Positions 23,825-35,624 are shown, numbered from the stretch's first letter. The stretch is 64,000 bases of DNA from Rhizomys pruinosus (GCA_009823505.1 VZQC01006876.1:726841-790840), one strand, 5' to 3'. The notes: generated from the sequence alone by a model not told the origin. Made by a program: numbers and translations.

Positions 23825-23935
23825 AGGCTGGGGATGTAACAAAGTGGTAGAATATTTAATTGCATTTGGAAAGCCTTGGGTCAACCCACTGTGAGAAGAA
23901 AGAGGGAGAGAAAGAGGGACAGAGGGCATTTGAAT
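23825..23935 (+). repeat. ID-type SINE head
   Basis: GAGGCTGGGGATGTAACAAA, GTGGTAGAATATTTAATTGC and AGCCTTGGGTCAA match the ID/B4 tRNA-like head, followed by a purine-rich tail. Confidence 0.65.
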
Positions 23936-24064
23936 ATACTCACTATAAAGAACTAAGTGATATGTTAATTATTCTGAGTCAATCACCATCTAATATATAC
24001 ATGAATCAAAACACTTATATGAATTCACAAATGTAACTAGCAGTCAATATAATTAACAATTTTT

Positions 24065-24305
24065 TTTGAGATAGGGTCTCCCTGTAGCCCCAGCTGGCCT
24101 GGAACTCACTCTGTAGACCAGGCTGGCCTTAAACTCACAGAGATCCGCCTGCCTCTGCCTCCTGAGTTCTAGGATTAAAGGCATGTGGCACCACTCCAGG
24201 CTTAAAGACAGTTCTTAGCCACCATGTGGGTGCTGAGAATCGAACCCAGTTTCTCTGCAAGAGCAGTCGGTACTCTTAACCACTGAGCCATTTCTCCAGC
24301 CCCCT
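24065..24305 (-). mobile_element. chimeric SINE: B2 5' part joined to a complete B1
   Basis: Read on the minus strand: B2 positions 1 to about 100 (GGGGGCTGGAGAAATGG to GAACTGTCTTTAA; 24305-24202), then directly a B1 from its first base (GCCTGGAGTGGTGCC) to its poly(A) (24201-24065). The B2 3' half is absent. The whole unit is flanked by one TSD of 15 bp with one mismatch (24050-24064 and 24306-24320). The outer TSD next to the B1 tail on one side and the B2 head on the other argues for a single insertion of a chimeric cDNA. Confidence 0.8.
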
Positions 24306-24394
24306 TAAGTAACAATTTTTAAAACAAGCTCCATACTCTTGAGAAACCAGTAAGGTTTCATTTCTTAAGTGAAAGTCAGTTCTTCGTATGGATT

Positions 24395-24560
24395 AGTTTA
24401 TTAGTATGTGCACTGTATTATGCAGCAGTAATTAGTTCCATTTTATAGGTGAGGAAACTGAGGGCTGGGAAGATTAACTGATTTCACCAGTTCCATAGTC
24501 ATCTTCAATGAGGGAATTAAAATTCAGACTGAAATAGTCTAGTTCCACAGGTGATGTACT
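24395..24560 (+). repeat. MIR SINE
   Basis: Motif 'ataggtgaggaaactgagg' at 24446-24464, followed by the expected TTAACTGATTTCACCAG and ATTCAGACTG end. Confidence 0.7.
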
Positions 24561-25370
24561 ACCTTTCAATAACGGGCCAAAGTAATGACTTCCCTTAAGG
24601 CAAAATTAATTTAAAAGGTTCATTGGAACTGAGGAAAGAGTATATGTGCTGAGCTAGTGGTGTAGGAAAGATGACATTTCCACACCTTGACAGGTGCCTT
24701 CAAAGAGCCTGGGGCTGTAAGCTGGGAAGAAGAGGATGAAGAATGTCCACCAGCAAAGGCTCCTGCCCTGCTCTGGAGCAGTCAGCACTACCCAACTTTA
24801 CTTCTATAGTTGAAAAAGGTTGGCACAGAGGGACCATAAGGGTAAGTGTAACATTTTCGAAAGAATTGTTATGTTTAACAAAACCTTTTGAGAGAGCAGC
24901 TCGGGCTAACGGCCTCATTTTCTGCAAAATGAATCTGACACACTTGCTCAATTATAGCCCTGACCTGCTCTCCTGTGCTTCAGAGGATAAGACAGGCTTT
25001 CGAGCTGAACCAAGGTAGGAAAACGCTTGCCTATTTTAGCAGAGTTCATGACACTCTCTGAGTTCTGCAGGGCCCCTATTCCCACCCTGTCTGTTCCCTG
25101 GCAGCCTGGTGCTCCAGCCTCAAGACAGGCCTGGGCGATTCCCCATTGCAGAACCACTGAAGCTTGTTCCTACCAATTAAGCCAGACCTCTTAAAATTAT
25201 ACTCACTTCAGTTTCATAAACTTCCATCTGAAAAAGCTAAGGATGCTACAACTTATGTGGAAGTCTATGTAGGGGCAATACTAGGGGTTTTATTCATTAT
25301 GATGTGTCATTGATCTGTATCTTATAGCAGTGCTGTGTAGACATTCTCCAACATACTTCTAAATGGTTGA
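24560..25370. other. unassigned sequence
   Basis: Short overlapping open frames (24743-25018 plus, 24700-24951 minus, 24948-25157 minus) show no domain. Nothing nameable was seen. Confidence 0.35.
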
Positions 25371-25790
25371 GCAATGTTAGTTACCTTCATATTGCGATAA
25401 ACAAGTACTAAAGAAAAGCAGCTTAAAGGAGGGGAGGTTATTTTGGCTCCTGGTCTCAGAAGTTTAAGCCAATATTCCTTGAGTTCATTGATTCCTGTAG
25501 TGAGGTAGAACATCAGGCCAGCAGGAACAAGTAACAAAAACTACTCACTTTATGGTGGACAGGAATCAGAGGGAATAAGTGACAGCAGAGAAAGGGGGCA
25601 CAAAAATATACAGGCCCCAAGGCCAAAGCCCCAGTGACCCATTTCCTTCAGCAAGGCCTCACCTTCTAAAGTTTCCAGAACTTTCCAAAATAATGCTGTT
25701 AGGTAGGGATCAGGGCCTGCAACAAATAAGCCTTTTAGCGGAAGACTTCATATCCGAATCACATCATCTTCCAGGAATTACTTGATGGTG
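25370..25790. repeat. old MaLR-like LTR repeat
   Basis: Carries the family blocks GCGATAAACAAGTACTAAAG, CAGCTTAAAGGAGGGGAGG, CAGTGACCCATTTCCTTCAG and CAAGGCCTCACC. This is the same family as 3213-3638 plus 5546-5775. Confidence 0.55.
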
Positions 25791-25834
25791 ATCCATTTTC
25801 AGTCAGTCAATCATTATGGAAAGAGTTAAACAGC

Positions 25835-25990
25835 TGCCATTTGTAATCTACTTACCCTCTGGCAGACCCCGAGCTTAGTGCTTGCTATCCATTAATTAAT
25901 CCCTACAACGAGCCTGTATATGTTACTATTCTCAGATAGCAATGAGTAAAAGATGGCTCTAAGATATTACATGAAACCCATGTTCACCAT
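25835..25990 (+). repeat. MIR SINE, degraded
   Basis: Motifs CTTAGTGCTTGCTATCCATT and TTAATCCCTACAACGAGCCT fit the MIR 5' half; the core is weak. Confidence 0.5.
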
Positions 25991-26479
25991 GTTTTTCTTG
26001 TCATAATATTTAAGCACAGACTGGAGACCCTCCTGATCTATCACATACCTTTTATTCATCTAATATAGTGAAGGGGGTAACATAATCAAATAAGTATTGC
26101 TCTGTAATTGAAGTCCTTTCTAATAGGATCAAATGCTAAGAAGAAAAGCATGGTTCTGTGGCTATTTGGGAGAAATATAATACAGAAAATGGAACAGGAC
26201 ATTAATCAACTTTATGTATGTGATGTTCTTCTTGCAGAAATATCTCCACTTAGTCTTCAGAGAACTGTTCACCCCTGATTCCCTTCTGTCCTGATCCCTG
26301 CTTCTTCTCGGATTCCGTTTCAGGCGGCTTCTCCTCTGCTAACCCTTAGCTTCACCCCCCGCCCTCTTTTCACAGTAAATTCCTTTCCTAGGTGATCTCA
26401 TTCTCTTGTGTGGCTTAAAATAATATTTTTGTACCAATGACTCATAAATCTCTAACTCCAGCTCTTAACACTCCCTTGG

Positions 26480-27300
26480 GCTCCAGATTTATTTATCCAA
26501 CGGCCTACTTGACATCGTCTCTTAGCTATCTAATAGACATCTCAAATTTAGTGTGTTCAAAATAAAATTCTCCATTTACCCACAGCTGCCGTCCTTATCT
26601 CAGCTAATGATGTCACCGACAACTTTCTTAGCCAAAAGGTAGAAATGATCCTCATTCTCACTTTCCCTCAAATATCTTAATCTAACCTATGCATAAATGT
26701 TGCCAACCCTTGCTTTCACAATGTATTCAACATCCCACAGCTTATCACCATCCCATTGCCCCAGCCCTAACTGAAGTCTCCAACACATCATACCCAGGCT
26801 ACTCCCACTCTTCCCCTGCCAGAGTTCATTCTCTACCTAGAAGCAGCCACAGTGACTCAAATCAGGTCAAGTCAGTTCATTGTTTACAAGTCTCCACTGG
26901 TTCCAGCAGGAATATAGAAAACATAAACTCTCAATATGCCTGGCTTTCCAAACTCTCAGACATGACCAGATTCCTTTTCCACCTTTCTTGCCTTCCTGGA
27001 CATTTTTTATGCCCCTAACACAATGAGTTCATTTATATTCCAGACTTTGTAACCTGCTGTTTCTTCTACATAGAAAGCTAATTGCTTAGACCTTTATGAT
27101 GCCTCTTTCCCCTCACTTGAGTCTCAGCTGAAATTCCACCATCTTCGGCTCAACTTTCAATGGCCATTCTAGCTAATATAAATTTTCCATCCTCTTTTGC
27201 AAATTCACTACATACCCAATGTTACTACATTAATGCACTCACATTATTTTGTGTTCATTTTTCATGGCCTGGCTCTGTTCCCTAGAATGTAAAATACTAA
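26480..27300 (+). repeat. L2 LINE fragment, long
   Basis: About 800 bp following the L2 3' region. Landmarks are ATCTAATAGACATCTCAAAT (26528-26547), GTGTTCAAAATAAAATTCTCC, CAAGTCTCCACTGGTTCC (about 26887-26904), CTCAGACATGACCAG and CTCAGCTGAAATTCCACC (27123-27140). The 109-codon frame at 26689-27018 is part of it and not a gene. Confidence 0.75.
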
Positions 27301-27454
27301 AGACCAACTTGACTGAAAAAGATGTCTCAGTAATGAAAAACTCAGTTCTGTAGTATGAGGAAAGAGTTCAAAATTCTAGAGTTTCTCTATAAAGGATGAC
27401 AAGTTCTTATTGTGGCTTATAACATCTCCTAACCACCAGAGCATACCATCCAAG

Positions 27455-27900
27455 CATCTGTGTCTATGCTCACAGCTTAGCTTGCCATAATAATTAGTAC
27501 TGCTTAAATGCCTATACATCCAATTGCTTGTGCTTTGTTAGTATGACTAAAAAGGTATCACTGGATAAGCTGTCAACCCATGAAGGGAAACAACCTGAAC
27601 AGACTAGACTCCAAAATGACATCTCCAAAGAAAGTAGACTGTTTTGCTTCTCACCCACTTGTGCCCCTTTCCCAAAGCCTAGGGAACAAATTGCGGAAGA
27701 GGAGGCGTGGTAGAATGTAAGGGCTGCGGAGAGATTGGGGTGAATCGTGAGACTACAGCAATATAGACTGGACTCCTAATTGATTAACATGCCTGTTCAT
27801 ACAAGCATCTCCAACTGGACTATGGGAACCTTGGGTTATTCAAACTTTGGACATAGATACTTGCAAATTGGTTTTATATGAATGTTACTTACATTCATTG
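27455..27900 (+). repeat. unclassified interspersed repeat (family X), copy 3
   Basis: Aligns to copy 1 from its 5' part (CATCTGTGTCTATG, AATTAGTACTGCTTAAATGC) through AAAGTAGACTGTTTTGCTTC and GGAGGCGTGGTAGAATG to TTGCAAATTGGTTTTATATG. The A-rich tail is lost. Confidence 0.75.
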
Positions 27901-29060
27901 TTTATGCTTAATAATTTGGCTCACTTCAAAAAAAATGCACCAATTACCTAATCGTACGGCAAACTGAGTAACATCAATGTTATCTGAAAACAACTGTGTT
28001 ATTATATTGTAGAATCCCTTAAAAAACAAACAAATAAAAGAGAAAAAAAAACAAAATTCTAGAGTTTGAGTAAATGATCTGCAGTGACAGCCACACATGA
28101 TCAAGCAATCTTGTAGCACTTGATTATGAAGAAGCATTTAGATTAAACCAGTAGTTTGTGGAATCCCTCAGCTCAGAGCACAAGTACTCTAGTCTCTTAT
28201 GTGTATTTTACATTTAAAAAAATTAATTATAGTGTATCTATAATCCCTAAAAGGTTTGAGTATGTATTCCAATTGCCTGAGACAAGATCATTTGGTGATA
28301 CTCAGACTTTCAGGAGCACAAAATAGCAGATTAAATCTCTCTCATCTTTGTCAATACAAAAATAAGTATCAGAAGTTGGAGTAGCACTCTGTCAAAACCA
28401 CAATGTATATGATATTAATTCAGTGGTCATGTGGTAACAGCAAGGAATCTTTGGTTACAGCTAGAAATATAGCAAATTATATTATGAATAAATCCTATGC
28501 ATATAAGATTGGCATCTGTGAAAACTTAAAAGAAAGGTTATTTACTTTGCATATTTATAGTTCTAGGGGGAAATGACTGGAAAGCAACTTTTCTAGCAAG
28601 TTCTGATTGCTGTCAGCTGCATTTGACAAGATACTACAATAAAACAAGGTACTAAGAATAGAAACAGTGGATTTGTAAGCAATGGAGAAGATCACAGGGA
28701 AGGGCCAAAATATTTGGAGATTTGCAGGTTTGGAAGAGGCAATTGTTGCAACCAACTGATAAAAATACTGATGAGAATGTAGCCTTCCTTTAAAAAGAAA
28801 GAAGCCAGGAGTGTGACTTCCACATGACTGGTTAAACCAATGAATGGGTTAACATCAGGGCAAAATGACCCAGATAAAAGATTGAAGTTGTGGATCTTCT
28901 TCGGAGGCTCAGTTGTCTTAAAATACTGAAGTCATAAGAAATGGAGGCATATGTCTCACAAACAACTGTGCATTTGCTACTGGAACAAGATGGTAACTAG
29001 AATTAAAGGAAACTAAGGGGTTTGGTTTTGTTTGGTTTGGTTTCGTTTGTTTGTTTGCTT
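27900..29060. other. unassigned sequence
   Basis: AT-rich, with short open frames only. No repeat was named and no coding signal seen. Confidence 0.4.
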
Positions 29061-29075
29061 TTTAGAAACTATGTA

Positions 29076-29280
29076 GTTGGGGATGGAGAGATGGGTCAGG
29101 GACTAAGAGAACTAACTATTCTAGCAGAGGACCGAATTTCAATTCTCAGCACCCACCTGGTGGTTAACAACCATCTGTAACTCCAGGGGAATTCAATGCC
29201 TTCTTTTGACCTCCACAGGCATTGCACAACATGAGTGCACTTATACATTTGCACTTTTTGTAAATAAAAACATTTATAAA
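29076..29280 (+). repeat. B2 SINE, older
   Basis: GGGGATGGAGAGATGGGTCAG head, TTCAATTCTCAGCACCC B box, GGCATTGCACAACATGAGTG body. Flanks gaaactatgtag (about 29066-29077) and gaaagctatgtag (about 29283-29295) fit a TSD. Confidence 0.85.
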
Positions 29281-29296
29281 AAGAAAGCTATGTAGA

Positions 29297-29452
29297 TGGG
29301 TGTGGTGGTGTACGCCTTTAATCCTAGCACTTGGGAGGCAGAGGCAGGTGTATCTTTGTGAGTTCAAGGCCAGCCCTGGTCTACAGAGCGAGCTCCAGGA
29401 TAGCTGGGGCTATAGGGAGACCCTGTCTCAAAAAGACAAAAAAGAAAAAAAA
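29297..29452 (+). repeat. B1 SINE
   Basis: GGTGTGGTGGTGTACGCC start, TGGGAGGCAGAGGCAGGTG, AGACCCTGTCTCAAAAAG and an A-rich tail. It sits directly after the B2 and its TSD. Confidence 0.92.
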
Positions 29453-29752
29453 AAGCAAACAAACAAAAGCCAAGAAACAATAAACCTTATAAAACCTTTT
29501 GTGCCAGTTTTATATGCTAAAAAATTGGTAATATTAGTAATTAGGTTTATGAATGTCTATGAGCAAGTTATTTGCTGAGGAAGCTTCTCATTGCTGAAGG
29601 AAGGAATAGTTTAAAATCCACTATTTGTACCAAGGCAAATGTAAAGAGAGAAAGAACTCCAAAAGTCATAGCCAAAGGCAATGGAGGACAGCTGACTAGA
29701 AAATCCCTACCCAAGTGCTCAGTGGAACCTAATCAAGAACACATGCTCAGAA

Positions 29753-29754
<2 letters not shown>

Positions 29755-29801
<47 letters not shown>
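29755..29801. repeat. (CA)n microsatellite
   Basis: About 23 CA units. Confidence 0.95.
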
Positions 29802-30178
29802 AGAGAACAAGGACTTGTGTTAGGATCTCAGAATTGATAGGCCTCACCTATTTTTCTCCAAATACAAACCAGTATTTTATCATTCTATACTCAATAAAAG
29901 ACTGAAAAGATGAGATGTAAATTATTTGTGTCAATTTGATGTCCAAAAAGAACCACATCCACACCTGACAAAGGGACAGGCTGATTGTCATTAAGAAAGA
30001 ATAAACTTGAAAGAATAAACTTGAAGCTCTACACTTTCACCAGATAGTACTTCAGAGCTGGCTCTGTAAGTAGAACCCTAATGCTGGAAACAAAATATTT
30101 CTAATCCTCTCATTTCTGATTACATGGGAGGATTATAATTCCTTGCTCCCCTTTGGATGCATAAGAAATACAACTGCC

Positions 30179-30422
30179 GGGGCTGGAGAGATGGCCTAGC
30201 GGTTAAGAGCGACGACCGCTCTTGCAGAGGACCCGGGTTCGATCCCCGCACCCACATGGCGGCCGAGAACCGTCAAAACTCCAATTGCAGGAGAAGTCCA
30301 GTTCCAGGGGAATCCGAGACACCTCTCTGACCTCCGCGGCAATTGCACGAACACGGGTGCACAAACTGCATGCAGACAGTACATTCATAAACATACGGAA
30401 ATAATAAAATAAAAAAAAAAAA
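30179..30422 (+). repeat. B2 SINE, CpG-rich, internal-duplication type
   Basis: Well-preserved B2 (CCTAGCGGTTAAGAGCGACG head, CCCGGGTTCGATCCCC B box) with many CpGs, which suggests a young copy. It carries an extra ~18-bp near-duplicate of the CCAGTTCCAGGGGAA motif. Flanked by aagaaatacaactg at 30163-30176 and 30423-30436. Confidence 0.93.
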
Positions 30423-30438
30423 AAGAAATACAACTGCC

Positions 30439-30620
30439 AGGCCTGGTGGCTCACGCCTTTAATCCTAGCACTTGGGAGGCAGAGGCAGGTGGATCTCTGT
30501 GAGTTCAAGGCTAACCTGGTCTACAGAGTGTAGTTCCAGGACAGCGAAAGCTACAGGAAGACCCTGTCTCAAAAAAAAAAAAAAAAAAGAAAGAAAGAAA
30601 AAAGAAAAAAAAGAAAAAAA
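30439..30620 (+). repeat. B1 SINE sharing the target site of the preceding B2
   Basis: Full B1 (GCCTGGTGGCTCACGCC to GACCCTGTCTC) with an A-rich tail. Flanked by aagaaatacaactg at 30423-30436 and 30621-30634. Confidence 0.94.
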
Positions 30621-30899
30621 AAGAAATACAACTGATTTCACCAGTGAGTTGTGAGGAGAAGTGACTTTTTTCTTCTGGGTTGGAGTATGTGATTTCCAGT
30701 ATGAAACCATCCAGAATTCTTTTCCAGGGAGCAAGGTGCCCATTAGTTTGTTGGGCTTTGCTTTCCTGGTACAGAGCAGCCATGATCAGTGCTTCTCTTC
30801 CTTTTCACAATAGTGTATGCATAAGTCACTGAAAGCTCAGACAGTTAACTGAGTGTACCTGTGTCGCAGCCTCTGGTAAACTCCTTTATTTGACTTTTT

Positions 30900-31150
30900 T
30901 TTTTTAATTCTCATTTTTTCATCTTGTAACAATCTACCCACTATTTATGACCTATTCATAAAACAGATGCATGCATCTTTCTCTAAAATTTTATGTGTTT
31001 TTCTGCAACATCAGCATTCATGGATGCCTAACAATCCATAGTAGGAATGGTATAAAATTTTTACACAATCCCATATTGGTAAATCTAAGTGAGCTATTTC
31101 CAGCTTTTAGAATTATAGGTAATAATATAATGTATATTCCTACAGCTAAA
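30900..31150 (-). repeat. ancient L1 ORF2/3'-end remnant, antisense
   Basis: AT-rich text resembling the antisense end of old mammalian L1 (TTCATGGATGCCTAACAATCC, GAGCTATTTCCAGC). Strongly diverged. Confidence 0.35.
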
Positions 31151-31399
31151 TCTTAATGTTAAGTTAAAGTTCATAATGATTACTAATTCTTGGAATTTGT
31201 ACATGAAAGCATACGAAAAATTTTAAATATTTGGGCAGATGTCATTTACTTGGGTTGTATTCAAGACACTAGGGATGAGCAAGATTCAGAACGGCTCCAT
31301 GGAGCAGATTAGCAAGCTGCTTGCAAAGCATCTACCAAAACCCTCAATACACTGTACCGGCAACAGTGTACAAGTGCCTACTTTCCACCCCCTGTCCAC

Positions 31400-31720
31400 T
31401 TATGAGCCCATAAATATCTTCTCCCTGTCTATAACACATATGTCTGGAATGTCCTACCTATATTGGAGCCTGAGCAGAGTAATAGCAACTCCTCAAGCAG
31501 AGTCTACTCTAAACACACTTGTTTATTTTCAGAAGAGTATACATCATAGATCTCAAACAAAAAATGAAGTGTCCACCTTCTCTGTAAACTTAGGAAAGGG
31601 GATAAACCCCAAATGTCCATGCCGACGTCTTTTTAGTCTACATTATAGCGCTTCTCTCACTATAGAATTCATTTATTTCCCTTTTCCACCATAGACTATC
31701 AGATCCTTGACAAAGAACAA
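31400..31720 (+). repeat. probable L2 LINE 3' fragment
   Basis: The stretch 31640-31715 (GCGCTTCTCTCACTATAGAA, then a pyrimidine-rich block and ACTATCAGATCCTTGACAAA) matches the L2 3' layout weakly. The 151-codon frame at 31239-31694 is not credible as a gene. Confidence 0.4.
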
Positions 31721-31759
31721 GGAAGAACAATGTTTAAAGAGGTTAAGTTAAGGTAGGCA

Positions 31760-34620
31760 CTTCTTGAGCCAAGAGGCAGGAGATGGGGGTAAGTTGCTTT
31801 GATTGTGGCAAGACATACCGAGTACCTCTATCTCCCTCAATTTACATTGTCTCCCCTCACTAAAAAAAAAAAAAAAAAAAAAGTCAGTTATGCAAATAAA
31901 CATAGGAACAACTGCATATGTGAAAAAGTTTGGTCTCAGTAGTTGGTAGGTAATATTCCAGATCAGTTAAAAAGGAGTTGCAGAAATAACTATCAGTTGG
32001 CCTCATGGAAGCAGATATAAATATTTAACATATGATTAGGTAGATAAATTATGTAATTTTAATTATATAAATATAAGAAACAGACATAAAGGTAAAAGGC
32101 TATCCTCTCTGACCAGACCAAGATCAAATTCCACATGTTTATGCAATGGTGATGCATAGCAACAATGAGAAACAGAATTCAGCACACCAAATTGATGGCA
32201 GTCAAACTCCTGAACAAATGAAGCTTTGAGCGTGAATATTTTTTAAAGCCTCTCAAGGAAGAATTTTGAAAAGAGCTTAAAAGGAATATGAGTTTTATAC
32301 TTTAGGGGAGAAATATTTCTTTTTCAGTAAGAACTAAAATATACACTGCCTGCCAGTGATGGCGCTCTGAGCGTTTTGTTCCCATGACTGTGATCCCATT
32401 TTGTTTAAGGTGTGTTTGACCCTACATAAGCAATAAGCTGAGTTGTGCATTAAAACCTTAAAAACACACAAGCCATAGTGGAATAAGAATGAACTATTTC
32501 TGATTATGTGAATAGTAAAATTATCAAGTCTGTGAGTTTCTTCCCATTTATACTTCCCCACCAAACTTGTGTTGATCAAACATCAGGGAAATGGTATGAA
32601 GTAGGAAAAGAAAACATGGCCTACCAGCTGCTGTATGTCTTTAATTTCCCAGAATGGTTTTCACTCTTTTGGCATTCTTTGCTGGATTTTTGAGGGATGT
32701 TTGTCTTTCTCTAGAGTGGGAATATAAACCTTCTAAAAATCGGCTTTGTGCCTAGTTTCTTAATAATGGAAAAAAGAATGACTCTAGCAAGTATTTACCC
32801 TTTATACATCAACTATTCTTGCCTCCTTGACTCAAACTCACTGACTCTTGCCCAGAGAGTCTCTGCTCCACCCAGGGCTTTCTGTGCCACTTCTGTAGTC
32901 TTTTTCTAAACAAATGCTATCTTGTTTTCTTCTTTTCTATGTGGTTTTCCTCACATCGCATTCATTTCATGCTTGTTATATCTAGCATTTCTTCTTCCTT
33001 TCCTTTATGGTCCTAGACTCTGTATTTCCTGTAAAGCCTGTTCCAGTCACACCTGAGCCCCAATTCTTCCTTGAATTCATTTGCTCAATGATAGAGCTTC
33101 ATCAGTGTTCCATAAACAGGTGTATCTCATAATTCCACACTTATTTAAATGATGATTTGTTTGATTATTTTATACATTTCAAGCAGGTAGATTTGTTTAA
33201 TTTACCTAGTAATTATCAATAGAAAATTTTTACAGTAAGAGTTAGTGCCCTGTCATTTTTGAATATTACTTCGAGCAAGCCATTTAACAATGCTCTTGAA
33301 GAAAAAATATAAGATTACAATAGCATCATCTCTCAAAAGTGTCCTCATTTAACAGTCTGTGAATCTTCAAGGGTAAGGGTTGTCTTTCAATTCTCTTCCA
33401 ACTTTTACAATGTCTAGTACAAAGAAAGACAAATAATTATATAACAAACATGCTACATGAAAAAAGTGAATATTAACATGTAGATGCCTGAATGAATAGG
33501 TAGGTGATGGAAAGCTAGAGGTCTTTGATATTACTGATCTTACAGCCCCTCAGTTCTTGGATCAGTATAAAAGAAAAATCTATAAGCATCACATGATCTT
33601 CCTTCTACATTGATCATGTATGTTAGTAATGAATCTTATTCTTTTCCCCTTCTTGTTTGCTTCTTAAATCTGCTCCAATAAAGGAAAATCTCTACCTCCC
33701 TTCAGGGAAGCCCTTTTGAATCTACTGGATCAAATCTATTTGCTTTTACAATTTTAATTAGAAAAGATCTAATTCAACATTAAGAAATGTTCTGTTTTTA
33801 ATAATTAGTCTTTATGAGATGAGATAATGTTTTGTAACTGAGACCTTAAATGTGACTCTCATCTATGGTGACTGTTTTAACTTTATGAAATCATTTTCAT
33901 TAACAATATGACAGAGAAAAGCAAAAGAAAATGATCCCATATCTTCCAACAGCTGCAGATTTGTGAGCAGAGAGTAAATGGCAGGAATATATTTGGATCA
34001 AAGTGTGAACTTCATTTTCTTCCAACACTCATTCTCAGCTCCAATTTTAAAATCTAAGAATTAATTCTCATGTATGCCAGCCAGATCTAGATTTCCATGG
34101 GAGTCACTGCTTTACATTGCAAGGCAAACCTTGCCTGGATAAAGCTCGTATGGAATCAGTCTGCAGGAAAGTCCACCTCAGTATCCCTTCCAGAAGAGTA
34201 GAGTCCTTGCGAGGACTGCCCTCCTCACTCACCACCAAAAGCTCCAATTATCAGATTTCATTTTCTAGTAGGCATATTACAGAGAGAGCACAGGGGACAG
34301 AGAAAGGCATTATGACAGAAATTCTTGCTCCAACTTCTAAACAGTGCTCCTCACAGATGAAATACTCTGTAATGTTTATGACAGCATTACAATGTCTTGG
34401 CTGCTCCAAACCAAGGCAGTGACACTGAGAACCACATTCTAGGTTCTCAAAGGCAGATCAATATTTTATTGTAATTTATGACATTTTTTTGTTTTATTTA
34501 TGTTGTGAGGATTTTTAGTCAGTGTGCAAAACAATTCCATATATTCATATTATTGTACCTCGCTCATATTGCCTTCTCCACTAGTTTCCTTTCTCTCCCC
34601 AAACAGTCCCACTTTTCATG
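31760..34620. other. unassigned AT-rich sequence
   Basis: About 2.9 kb without SINE insertions, which is unusual for this window. It holds a poly(A) run at 31861-31881. No gene of recognisable type: the longest frame is about 100 codons (34117-34422) and has no domain. Confidence 0.4.
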
Positions 34621-34622
34621 TT

Positions 34623-34625
<3 letters not shown>

Positions 34626-34665
<40 letters not shown>
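34626..34665. repeat. (TG)n microsatellite
   Basis: About 20 TG units. Confidence 0.95.
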
Positions 34666-34666
<1 letters not shown>

Positions 34667-34739
34667 TTAAGGTCCCACCTATGAGAGAAAGCATGAGATA
34701 TTTTCTGTTTCTTCCCCCAACTCCATCCCCTCTCTTCTT

Positions 34740-34998
34740 TATGTTACTTTTTTTATTATTATTAATTTTATTTATTTCTGTATGTGTATGAATGTACTGT
34801 CTGCATGCAAGTCCGTGCACCCGTGTCGCGCAATGCCATGGAGGTCAGAAGAGGGTGTCGGATTCCCCTGGAACTGGAGTTCTCCTGGAATTGGAGTTTC
34901 AGACGGTTCTCGGCCGCCATCTGGGTGCTGGGTATCGAACCCGGGTCCTCTGTAAGAGCGGTCGGCGCTCTTAACCGCTAGGCCATCTCTCCAGCCCC
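34740..34998 (-). repeat. B2 SINE, CpG-rich, internal-duplication type, with TSD
   Basis: Antisense B2 with intact CpGs (GTGTCGCGCAATGCC, CGGTTCTCGGCCGCCAT, CGAACCCGGGTCC) and the extra GGAACTGGAGTT/GGAATTGGAGTT near-duplicate at about 34870-34901. TSD tctcttctt at 34731-34739 and 34999-35007. Confidence 0.92.
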
Positions 34999-35214
34999 TC
35001 TCTTCTTCTTCTCTGCTCTCACCTTCACCACATAGCTATAGACATGTAAGACGATGAAGCAGACTGTTACAATAAAACTTTATTTGCAGAAACACATGGC
35101 AGACTAGCTTTGGCACACTACCATAGTTTGTTTGCTAATCTCTCTTCTTAGGATTAGTTGCTTAGGATCTGGGTGAGCACTGGCCAATAAGAATACAATG
35201 TGTCACACAAATGC

Positions 35215-35422
35215 AAGCCTTTATTTTATCCGTTAGGTGTGTTTGCGTATGTGCAAGCACACAAGTAGGTATGCCTGTGGAAGCCAGAAAAGAGTACTGG
35301 ATTTCCCAGAGCTGGAGTCACAAGTGGTTGGCAGCCACACAACATGGTTCATGGGAACCAAGTTCCAAGCCTGTGCAAGAGCGGCAAACACTTTTGACCA
35401 CAGGGCCATTGCTTCAGCTCTA
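35215..35422 (-). repeat. diverged B2-type SINE
   Basis: Antisense B2-like order is kept: GTGTGTTTGCGTATGTGCAA, AGCTGGAGTCACAAGTGGTT, GCAAGAGCGGCAAACACTTT and CAGGGCCATTGCTTCAGC. Substitutions are many. Confidence 0.6.
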
Positions 35423-35469
35423 TAGGTATGCTTTTAGATTTTCAAATAAGCTCACTTCACAAAGTAGAA

Positions 35470-35622
35470 GGCAAGCCAGGCATGATGGTGCACATCCTTA
35501 ATCCCAGCACTCTGGAGGCAGAGGCAGGTGGATCTCTGAGAGATCAAGACCAGCCTGATCTATATAGCGAGTTCTAAGCCAATTGGAGCTACAGGAAGAC
35601 CCTATCTCAAAACATTAAAAAA
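35470..35622 (+). repeat. B1 SINE
   Basis: AGCCAGGCATGATGGTGCAC start, GGAGGCAGAGGCAGGTGGAT and AGACCCTATCTCAAAAC end. Confidence 0.9.
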
Positions 35623-35624
35623 AG

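Noticed and set aside
30179..30260. tRNA gene from the B2 head (A and B boxes present)
   Set aside because: Continuous with a full B2 SINE body and tail; no tRNA cloverleaf.
31239..31694. 151-codon plus frame
   Set aside because: Right part resembles an L2 end; residue composition not protein-like.
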